Below, piece after piece: positions 17,406-27,100 of a stretch of 64,000 nt of DNA; within the stretch, counting starts at the first letter, position 1, and the number at the start of each line of letters is the position of its first letter. Under the pieces are notes generated by a model. That model was not told where the DNA came from and did not search any database. It was given only the letters and a program-made list of their open reading frames with translations. Origin of the DNA: a virus; IMG/VR virus record IMGVR_UViG_3300032235_000428, positions 38,461 to 102,460 of that record; one strand, written 5' to 3'. The position numbers and the translations under genes were made by a program.

Positions 17406-19835
17406 TTAAACTGTTCCAAATGGATTTGTTTCTGAAAAATCTATTATCTCAGATGCTTCTTGTTGAATTGTATAATTTTGAGCAAAAGGATCTTGAAGAT
17501 TATCTGTATTTATAAGTTTTATTTTGTAACTAGCTCCAGAGGTTTCTCCAACCAAATATTCATTATTTGAAAATTCTCCATTTATATTTGATAAAACTAA
17601 AGTTCTAGTAATACCATCCCAACTTTTAACTTTTCCTCTAGTACTACTTATTGTACCAACAACAATTTCATTAAAACTGAAAGATCCTATTCCCGTAGTA
17701 GGTGGTGCAGAAAAACTTATTGTTGGTGATTGAGTATACCCTAATCCAGCATTTATTATACTAATAGATGTTACTGTTCCTGAAGAATCTATATTAGCTC
17801 TTGCTTCAGCTCTTACTTTTTGGAATGATGTTGTAGCAATACTCACTTGAGGTGAAGTTGAATATCCAAAACCTGGATTAGTTACAAGTATTGATGTGAT
17901 ATATCCAGAATTATTAACTACTGGTCTTCCTTTTGCTGTTATTAGTTTTGTTGGTGCGTTTACTGTTGCAATAGGATTTCCACTATATCCAGATCCATTG
18001 TATGTTATATTGAGTGAAGATAATTTTCCATTTGAAATTATTGGTAAGGCAGTAGCATGTTCAAATGTGTGTAAAAATAGTGTGTTTGCTGTAGTAGTAA
18101 ACCCAATTACTGGTATATTTACGTCATAATTTTGACAATCATTTTCAATCCTGAATTCGTCAATATAGCAACTAGTGTTTACACTATGTTTTATCAGTAT
18201 TCCTTCTGAAGAAACATATAGATTTGGTTCCCCAGAACTTAAGACGTACTGATTTCCATCAACAACTATAAATGTGTTATATCCACTATATGGATTTTGT
18301 GTTTTTTGGAATGATATAAAGTGCCACTCATCATCATTTAAATTAATTGGAACCTCTAGAGTTTCAAGACCGTTTAAAATAGATACCTCTAATCTTGAAT
18401 TACTCTTTAAATCTATTTTCCATTCGTATGATCCATATAGTCCTTTGGAATATATTATAGTTCCTGGTTGAAATGTATTTTTTAATTTTAAGAAAAAGTC
18501 TACTCTACCATTTCTAAAAATATCAGATCCAATATTATTGCAAACTATATCCAAAGTTGTTCCATCTAGGTATCCACTTGAAGATCCAAATTTATACGTT
18601 GATGTTGTTAATCCACCTCCAGTAAATTTAATTGTATTTACTACAGTTGTAGTATATCCAGCTCCTGGATTTGTAATTGGGATATTTAAAATTCTAGTAT
18701 CAACATCAATTACTGGAGATAATAATGCATTAGTTAAAATTGGATTTGGGAAGTTAAATTCTCTGGTATTATCAAAGAAACCTTGCTGATCATTTATAGA
18801 TATTGAAGTAACAAATCCAGATGAATTAATATTTCCTGTTAAAGATGCTGTGGATGTTGAAGATGTTCCTGGAGCAGAAATTGTGACTACTGGTGGATCT
18901 ACGTATCCATAACCACCACTTAAAATAGTAACAATACCAACAATTCCATTTCCTATTACTGCCTTTGCTGCTGCGCCAGATCCTCCACCGCCGATAAACG
19001 TTACTGAAGGTGTCGTAGTGTACCCATATCCAGTTTTTGTTAATTCTACACCTTGAATTCTTAATAAAGAAGAATTTGGTTCACATAAATCTGTCAATCC
19101 TCCTATCATTGTAGCAATTCCAGAAGCGGTTCCATTTGGATCTGGTGATGATGAAATTGCTACAACGGGTGTTGATTTATATCCTTTACCTCTGTTTGTT
19201 AAATTGATATATCTAACACCACCAAACACTAATCCAGACGTTGCAACTGGTAAAGAACCAATGCCAATCATCTTGAAAGTTTGTGTGTATCCTTCATTCT
19301 GCACATTATCGTCTATAAATTCTATTCCAGTATCTATATTTTCATTATTGTATCTGAATAATTCACACTTTAATTCGTAAGTATAACTTCCTTTTAAAGA
19401 ATAAAAAGGTTTTTCGTGTTCGACGTATTTAATTTCAAATAATCTATCGCCTAATGGAAAATATACTAAATCACCTTCTTTTGGTCTACTGTATAATTTT
19501 ACATTAGGTAAATTTTCCAATAAAGGTTTTAAATATACCTCATACCTTTCTCTAGAAATAGTTAATGTTAAATCATCAAGTTCTTGAATTCCAAACTTGG
19601 ACATTAACGTGCCAACATTTCCATATCCATCATATGTTTCTACATATGCTTCTATTGGATATGCATATTTAAAATCTGAATTTATTACTTCTTCAATAAT
19701 AGTTTTTTCATTGAAATATAGTCTTGGAATATAATATATGTCAACACCATAAATTTTCAAGTGCTCATTTACAAGATCTTGTACAAGACCTCTTTCTGTC
19801 TGTGATCCTTGAAGAAAAAATGGATTGAGTGCCAT
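17406..19835 (-). CDS. 14: Neck protein gp14 with a large internal insertion (809 aa)
   Basis: Residues 1-165 match T4 gp14: VYYIPR-type YGVDIYYIPRLY, SKFGIQELDDLTLTISRERY, and KEGDLVYFPLGDRLFEI followed by the F-Y pair. The C-terminal DPFAQNY...EASEIIDFSETNPFG is the usual cyanophage gp14 ending. T4 gp14 is 256 aa, so about 590 residues are inserted. They contain GYxxxPxVxI beta repeats (for example GYGYVDPPVVTIS) flanking residues about 410-565. Those residues look like a LamG/concanavalin-type domain (VDFFLKLKN, WHFISFQKT, CYIDEFRIEN). The likely site is the neck, with the insert displayed outside; the display is inference. Confidence 0.9.
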   Translation of the reverse strand: MALNPFFLQGSQTERGLVQDLVNEHLKIYGVDIYYIPRLYFNEKTIIEEVINSDFKYAYPIEAYVETYDGYGNVGTLMSKFGIQELDDLTLTISRERYEVYLKPLLENLPNVKLYSRPKEGDLVYFPLGDRLFEIKYVEHEKPFYSLKGSYTYELKCELFRYNNENIDTGIEFIDDNVQNEGYTQTFKMIGIGSLPVATSGLVFGGVRYINLTNRGKGYKSTPVVAISSSPDPNGTASGIATMIGGLTDLCEPNSSLLRIQGVELTKTGYGYTTTPSVTFIGGGGSGAAAKAVIGNGIVGIVTILSGGYGYVDPPVVTISAPGTSSTSTASLTGNINSSGFVTSISINDQQGFFDNTREFNFPNPILTNALLSPVIDVDTRILNIPITNPGAGYTTTVVNTIKFTGGGLTTSTYKFGSSSGYLDGTTLDIVCNNIGSDIFRNGRVDFFLKLKNTFQPGTIIYSKGLYGSYEWKIDLKSNSRLEVSILNGLETLEVPINLNDDEWHFISFQKTQNPYSGYNTFIVVDGNQYVLSSGEPNLYVSSEGILIKHSVNTSCYIDEFRIENDCQNYDVNIPVIGFTTTANTLFLHTFEHATALPIISNGKLSSLNITYNGSGYSGNPIATVNAPTKLITAKGRPVVNNSGYITSILVTNPGFGYSTSPQVSIATTSFQKVRAEARANIDSSGTVTSISIINAGLGYTQSPTISFSAPPTTGIGSFSFNEIVVGTISSTRGKVKSWDGITRTLVLSNINGEFSNNEYLVGETSGASYKIKLINTDNLQDPFAQNYTIQQEASEIIDFSETNPFGTV

Positions 19836-19843
19836 AGAATTTC

Positions 19844-20683
19844 TTACCCTATCATGTCTAGTGGTGGTAATTCATATGTCGAAGACATTTTATTCATAAT
19901 TTCATCTATTTCTCTTTGGGCATCATCATATAATTGTCTTCCATTCAGTTCAATTCCACCTGGAAGTTTTACTCCTTGGAATTTAATTAAGTTTTGTCCC
20001 CATTGTCTTTTAATTAATGAAGTCAAATAGGGCTTTAAAAATGAATCGTTCCAAACTCTACTATAATCGTTTGGATCTAATGCTCTATAACAATCAATTA
20101 CTAGATATTGTCCAACAGTAACACTAGACCAATCAATATCTAGATACAATCTATCCATTCTTTGATTAAATCTTATTTGTTTTTGAGTTGTCAATAAAAA
20201 GTCAATATCTTCAAGATATCTTTTAACCATAGAATATGTTAAGAGTTCCGTTGATCCCCAATAGTAAATATCATTCAAGAATAGTTGATATTTTATACTA
20301 AACATACCACTTGAGATACTATTAGATCCTTCAAAAAGAAAAATCTTATTAATACCAATGATGGAAGGTGGAACTTGCAAATAATTAGAATTTTCAAAAT
20401 AATTAAATGTTGTTGGAGTTCCAGCTATTGAAGTAGTCGCACTCGTAGACGCAATACCAACCCCACCAAACGTAGCTCTGCCTCTAGAAATATCATCCTG
20501 TGTAATTTGATGCTTTAAATACATCTGAGAAACACCATCAAAATGCCTTTCTTGGAAAAATTGAATGGCATCATCAACTAGATCTTCAATTTGTTCTTCG
20601 GCAATGTTTATTTCTAAAACTGGTGCTCCAAGTTTCCTTAAGCAGTAATCTATTAGTTCTTGTCGTGAGGATGGTTTTGCCAT
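19844..20683 (-). CDS. 13: Neck protein gp13-like
   Basis: gp13 with gp14 forms the head-tail connector ring after packaging. Matches to T4 gp13 are clear: ELIDYCLRKLGAPVLEINI (T4 ELKDVILRRLGAPIINVEL), IEDLVDDAIQFFQERHFDGV (T4 [20 protein letters not shown]), the C-terminal LIKRQWGQNLIKFQGVKLPGG and LNGRQLYDDA (T4 LPGGVTIDGQRLIEEA). Length 279 aa versus 309 in T4. It lies eight bases upstream of gp14, in conserved order. Confidence 0.94.
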   Translation of the reverse strand: MAKPSSRQELIDYCLRKLGAPVLEINIAEEQIEDLVDDAIQFFQERHFDGVSQMYLKHQITQDDISRGRATFGGVGIASTSATTSIAGTPTTFNYFENSNYLQVPPSIIGINKIFLFEGSNSISSGMFSIKYQLFLNDIYYWGSTELLTYSMVKRYLEDIDFLLTTQKQIRFNQRMDRLYLDIDWSSVTVGQYLVIDCYRALDPNDYSRVWNDSFLKPYLTSLIKRQWGQNLIKFQGVKLPGGIELNGRQLYDDAQREIDEIMNKMSSTYELPPLDMIG

Positions 20684-20686
20684 TTT

Positions 20687-20860
20687 TTATAACTGTCCTA
20701 AGTTAGAAATAACCTCTTGTTGCTGAAAATATAACTTAATGTAAGATTTAGTTAAATTTCTCAAAGCATTAATATCATCTATATTATCTATATCTCTAGA
20801 TAATTTCTCATATTCAAATGACTTTGAAATACTAGTTAATTCAATATCAGTGTGATCCAT
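20687..20860 (-). CDS. Small helical protein between structural genes (57 aa)
   Basis: I place the start at the ATG giving MDHTDIELTS, preceded by GAAAG, rather than at an in-frame TTG five codons earlier. The protein is two predicted helices: FEYEKLSRDIDNIDDINAL, a short turn, then NLTKSYIKLYFQQQEVISNL. Its size and helix-turn-helix hairpin pattern resemble NblA-type phycobilisome-degradation adaptors, but the resemblance is weak and mostly structural. It overlaps the preceding small gene by 14 bases and ends three bases before gp13. Function unknown. Confidence 0.7.
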   Translation of the reverse strand: MDHTDIELTSISKSFEYEKLSRDIDNIDDINALRNLTKSYIKLYFQQQEVISNLGQL

Positions 20861-21101
20861 TGATAATCTTTCCAAGTAAATTTTTAATTTCGTTTAAATC
20901 TGACTTTAATTCATTAATATCAGATTTTAACTGATCGACTTCATTTTCAATGTTATAAATGGTACTATGTTCTCTTTTTTTAGCATTTTTTAAAGACAAG
21001 TATGCCTTATGTGATTGATCATCAGTATTGATGATTGCATTTGTTAGGACATCCCTAACCAAATGGGGATGTCCTTCAACGTTTAAATAACGCATTTCCA
21101 T
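20847..21101 (-). CDS. Small coiled-coil protein with conserved N-terminal motif (84 aa)
   Basis: The N-terminus MRYLNVEGHPHLVRDVLTN, followed by NAIINTD, is a motif I associate with a small protein widespread in T4-like cyanophages. The second half is a heptad-rich coiled coil (IENEVDQLKSDINELKSDLN). A coiled-coil protein lying between a baseplate-type giant gene and the neck genes may be a whisker or assembly factor. No homologous T4 gene can be assigned with confidence. It follows the 2558-aa gene by two bases and overlaps the next small gene. Confidence 0.75.
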   Translation of the reverse strand: MEMRYLNVEGHPHLVRDVLTNAIINTDDQSHKAYLSLKNAKKREHSTIYNIENEVDQLKSDINELKSDLNEIKNLLGKIINGSH

Positions 21102-21103
21102 AA

Positions 21104-24100
21104 TTATGCTAATGCTATTGCTCTAAGGTCCCTTATTCTTGGTGGGAATGCCTGATTTGTAGACGTTCCTACCAATTTTATACTGAAATATTTAAATTCA
21201 GGTAAATTGTCTATAGAGAACTCATAATCAGCAAAGGTTAACTCTTTACTTTCAAACCCTAAAGTTGTATTTTTTGATACAAATTTATTTGATAGACCAT
21301 TGTTTCTAGAGATATCAATAATGTTTCCATTTACATCCAAATTAGAATATCCTGGGAATGGATAATAAATCATTTCACTCTCTAATGTATTAGAGATTGC
21401 ATAGAAAGCTCTTATTTCGCTAGTGTTATTAACATACGCTGCAAGAAGAACTTTAATGGAAGTTGCAGAATTTTCTAACCCAATCACATTGGTTGCATAA
21501 GAAAATGCCGTTGGATCTGTAAGAATTGATGAAGTTCTACCATCGTTGGCATAGTCTTCAATTATATCGTTAACTCTATTGGTAATAAGAATAAGACCCA
21601 CTCTATCTAAATCTATTACTGGAGAAACAAAGGAATCTTCAGTAGTTAGATTAAATGTTACTGACAACGACTTATTTCCAGGAGAAGTTAATAAATTGTT
21701 AGTTTCATTTACTCTAGATGCAATTAATCTAGGTGTGTTAAAATACGTATGAGTATTGAGATTTAATGGTGCAGAATCTGTCTCAATGAATGAGATTTCA
21801 TTACCACTTATACTAGTTGCCGTTGTCGTTTTAATAGTAGCAGTTATATTTGTTGATGGTAATATCATTGTTTGAACAATTGGTCTAACTGCCTCAAATT
21901 GTATATTTTGTGTTGCATTAATTAAATTACCACCACATGATTTAGTTTCTGGGATATACAATTTGGGGAATGATGTTCCAACAGATCTATTGACACCATT
22001 AGAAGACATATCAAGTTTAATATAATAGTAATCTAAACCAATTGGGTTCTCGACATTTGCATCTTGTAAGTAATGTGTCTTATTAATTCTCCTTAGAGAA
22101 ATACCATTTACTTCATATTTACTGACAACAGTACCACTTGGATATGTGAAAGATCTTGTACCATCTATACCCCTTACAATGCCAGTTAACTGACCATTTG
22201 TTACACCAGTGTACGAAATAATTTCATCTTCTATTATTACATATCCAGGATTAGTTGAAGCAACAGATACATTTTCAAATGTATTGAAATTAGCAGTGCT
22301 TGCAATGCTAATCGCTCCAGAATCTGAATTTGAATAATTTAGTGTTAATCTGGTAGGAATTTTATCACCTTTGATATTTGATAGTACTGCACGGTTTAAA
22401 TTGGAATGCATACCATGGTTTTTATGATTTACCTTGATATGTAAACCATCATTAACCAATGAATAAGTTTCAATTTGATTTATTAATGAATTAGATCCTG
22501 AAGTTGTAACTATGGTTGTTATTCCAGTTGTTGGACTTATATATTGTACAACTTTACTGCCACTAACTTCAAAATCACCTTGAACTTGATCTAGGATTAA
22601 TTCATTTACACCAGAAAGAGTAGATAATGAGAATTTCAAATTCCTACCTAATGACTGTGTACCAACTTGTTGTGCTGTTAATACATCACCAACTTGATAT
22701 CCAGATCCACCATTAACTATTGTAGCTGCAATAGCAACACCACCATTTATAGTAATATTTGCTGTAGCATTCTTACCATCTCCAGTTAGGGATGTTAAAG
22801 ATACATTATTAAATGTATAACCTGAAGCATTGGATGGAGTGTATCCAATTCCAGCATTTATTATGCCTAATGTTCCAGATGCAGAACCACCAGCACCAAC
22901 ATAATCAGCAGATGCATTTGTCCCAGATTGAATTATCGTGTTACCGAGAACTAATCCAGTTGTGTTAATAGTATTTGGGAAAGTGATTTTTATTTTTTTA
23001 GCATTAAAATCTAGAGAATCATTTAACAATTGTGCTACTTGGTTATTTCCAGTACTTAATTCTGGATTGTAGAAAGTAACAGAACCATTATTTTCCAAAA
23101 ATACTGCCGCATAAAGATTATATTTCAAGTCTTCATATTGGCTTGGTGTCCATGTAGAAGCATTTTGAGATTTAAATAGTGATCCTAATGTTGTTTGATT
23201 TGAAACCAATATCTGTCTTGATTCTGGTAGGCTGGCAGTAGAAATGTCAACTTCACCTAATCTAGAAATCCATAAAGTATATTCATTTGAATCTGTAAGT
23301 ATTACTACAGCATGTTCTTTAGAACCTTCTAAGTAAACTGGAGATGGGAAGTGTATCTGTGTTGCTTGAGATCCATCAAAGGTTTCAAAAATTTCGTCAG
23401 GTGTTAAAACTACACGACCAAATGGGTACACTTCTTCAGTAGGAACACCATTTCTCATTGAACGAAGTTCAACTACAACTGGAGCTACTGGATCTTTAGT
23501 CCTAAAAAATAACTCAACTGTAGTAACAAATCTTCCTGTAGGATTAGGTACAAAGAAAGACTGCGCCAGAGGGTCCTTCCCGCCTCTTGGTGGTGGTGGA
23601 TCGGGTCTCCTTGGTGGTGGAGGGTCTGGCCTTGGTGTAGGTGGCGGTGGCGCAGGTTGAGGCTGTGGTGCTGGTTGTGGTGGTGGAGGAGGGGGAGATG
23701 GTGGATTCCCTGGTCTTGGTGGTGAAGGTGGTGGACTTGGATTTGGTCTTGGTGGTGGGTTTGGTGCTGGTGGTGGTGGAGGTGGTGGTGGTGGTAGAGG
23801 TTGAGTACTAACAGTCTGACTATTGCTAACAACTTGTGTAGTTGATACGTCGGTTACATCTCTTGTCTCACTAGTTGATACATTAGTAAATCTAGGACTT
23901 CTTGTTGATCTTATTGTTTCTTGTAAGTTATTAATAGATCCTTGAGCAAAATATTGCTCTTCACCAGAAGTAGAAACTAATCCACCGATAGTCGTATTTA
24001 CAGAACTACTGGTCAACCTAAAAACTTTTATTCCAACTTCAAATCTTGGATTTGTTATTATATTTGGATTTGGAATAAAGAAAGAACCTATAATAGATCC

Positions 24101-27100
24101 AATTTGGTCAGTTACCAATCTAACACTTGTAATTATAGCTTCTCCTTGAGAACCTCTAATTCTCATCCCAGGTTGAATGAAACCACTGTATAATCCTTGA
24201 GTATTATCTGCTAATGAAGCCGTATCAACGTTTAATAAAATAGAAGAACTTGAGTAATCTGAAGGAATAGTGTAATTCTTATTATAAGGACTTACAGTAA
24301 AAACATCAGTTGGGTTGGAAATTGGTCCAAATTTATGATTGGATTTGGCAACTCTAAATGATATTGATGCTGTAGAAGAATTTGTTTCAGTTTCATTTCC
24401 CGTGGTCATTCTACCAACAACACGCTCACCAACCACAAATTGCCCACTTATCATATTAATTTCGATAAGTTTTGGAATAACAAATCTAGTAACCTCCACA
24501 CTATCGAAGAATCCATAAACTGTGGTGAATGGTCTAAATTTCTTTCCAGTAAATTCTATATTTCTAGACCTCATGAAAGGTATAACCGAGGTGCTTACTA
24601 CACGATCACCTTCACTCAGAATATTAATCTGCTCAGACAATCTTAATTGATTACCTTGTCTAGTTTGAGTACCAGTTCTGTTTACAGTAGTAGTTTCAGT
24701 ATTTTGGAAAGTGTTTGTGGTTACAATCGCATTACCAGTATTTTGAACTGATGAACCAGTTTGAACCGATTGATTTGTTACCGTTACAGTTCTACCAGTC
24801 CAAGTTGTTTCCCAAGCACCCCAAGTAACTGGACTTAATCCTGTTTGTGGATCATATCCACTAAAGACTAATTGATTTCTTGTTTCGGTATAATTATCAA
24901 CCTCAATGGTTTGTGCTGCCATACGCACTTGATCAATCCATATATCAGATGATGGGAAAAGATCAATTGTTCCTGTATATGAAGTTACTAGATATGGAGT
25001 TACATTCTCAACTCTTGTTGCAAACTGCTGTTGAAGTTCTAAACTTTCAAAATAATCTAGTGTTAATAGTTGTCCTGTTCTTCTTACATTAGTCCCAATC
25101 AAATCATTGGAGAACTTTACATCAGATAAAGGTGATGCTGATGTTCCTATTCCAATTAATGATTGAGATCCTAGTAATAAATCAACTTGAGTTACGAAAG
25201 GAGAAGGTCTCAGTTCTAAGTTAGATGGGTCAATACTATTAGTTACTGGTCCAATTTTTAGTTGATTTTTTGTATCTGAAAAATTATCTACAAAAATACC
25301 AGATTTAAATCTGTTTAATCCAGAACTATCTGGTATGTGTAAATTCTCAGTTTTTGTTTCTAATAGTGATAGTGCAGTATAATACTCTAGATTTTCTATT
25401 CTATTTTCTAATAAAGCAATATCAGACATTCTATAACGCTTATGCTCTTTCAGTCTGATACTCGAATTAACAGTATTGCACAAGTAAGGTGGATGACTGA
25501 TAGTAGCAACTTCTAGAGCATCATCAATATTGTTTGGTGTAGGTGGATTTTCATCAGGAGTACCTTTTACTAATTGGAATATTCCTGTTTTGGATAAAAA
25601 TAGTTTATCTATTCTTGGTAGATAGAATGAGTAATTTAATACAATTGATTCATCTGATGCTAGAATATTTTTCGATGAATTATCTAGCGAATTAAATGAT
25701 CTTGCATAAAATTCAAATGGAGAATATGAAGTTGTGTTTGCATCAAATTTAGAAACTCTTGGACGAATATCAATAACATCAGTCAATTTAATGTTATTCT
25801 TAATTTGTGGAAGAATACAATAGTCAAATTGATTGTACGACGATGCTGTAGTTATATCCCCATCATCAGTAGAGGAATAACTTCCACTTTCAAAAATAAT
25901 TTTTAATTTTCTTTTTGGTTCACCAGAATTATTATTTCTAATAATTCTTGCATAGTCACATATAGTTTCTCTTTGTCCACTATCAAGTGTATATCTGTTT
26001 GTAATATTGGATGAACCATCCGCAAATCCTTGGATTATACCGTTTATATTACTATCTGAAAACTTTATTCTTTCTCCAATTTTAAATCTAAGGTCATTCA
26101 AATATACAAATCCTAGATTTAAACTATCTACAAATTCTGAATAAATTCCTATGGCACCACTTTCTTCCCCTATAAACTCTTCACCTAATAACAAGTCATC
26201 AACTCTTCCAGTAGGACCATTCAGACCAATCATTGTTAATTCTGGTAACAATGGGTCTGAAATATCATTCGATTCGAAGATGCCATATATTTTAGTAACA
26301 TCTGGATATAATAGACATAGATCTCTATCCTGAACTCTTAGTCCATAACCATAGTTACCATATGATAATCCATCATTTAGAGTAGTTGATCCTATACCAG
26401 ATTGAGTGTATTGGGATTTATTTACAATAATTGAATTTACTCTAACTTTATTTTTAATTTTATTTTTTAAGTTTATTTTTTGTAATGTTGCAATTAATCT
26501 CCCAGTTCCAGAAGAAGTTTGTAAACCTTGTATTATTATTTCCTTATTTCCAGCAGAATACGTAAATTTATCACTAGATAAAGGTTCTACAATTCCAGTA
26601 GAAGTTATCAATACATATCTTTCTTCATCAAAAGGTAAAAATGTTTCCCCAGTATCTGCTTGTAAAGTATTTGTTGAATTTGCTGTGATGGTTATATTAT
26701 ATTCTTTTCTAATTGTTAGAGAAGAACCAGTTAGATCTACTTCAGATATCCATTCTTTAGGTAGAGGAGTATATAATGTATTATCAGTTGATGATTGATA
26801 TTTTGATCCAATAACTGAAAAGTCTACAGGATTAATTGAAGACGTTGGTAATCCACCATCATTTATAGAATTGACGGTATTAATTCCTACTATTACTATA
26901 GTATAATCTCCAGTTATAGACTGTACTTTAGCATAAGTTTTAACTTGAGAATTGCTTGATGTTGTATTAGTGAAAGAAACTAAATCACCAACTCTTACTC
27001 TATTTGTAAATTCTAAAGAATTTGAGGTGACAGTAGATACTCCTGGTGCTGTCCCAGACTTCCCTGTAATATTTACTTGACCTATTGTTAGTTTTGGATA

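Noticed and set aside
20684-20691. TATAAAAA as a late promoter for gp13
   Set aside because: It abuts the start codon, leaving no room for transcription start and leader.
23485-23832. A minus-strand His-rich 115-aa frame in another phase
   Set aside because: It is the shifted reading of the proline-coding GGT repeats inside the 2558-aa gene, which has full-length coding support.
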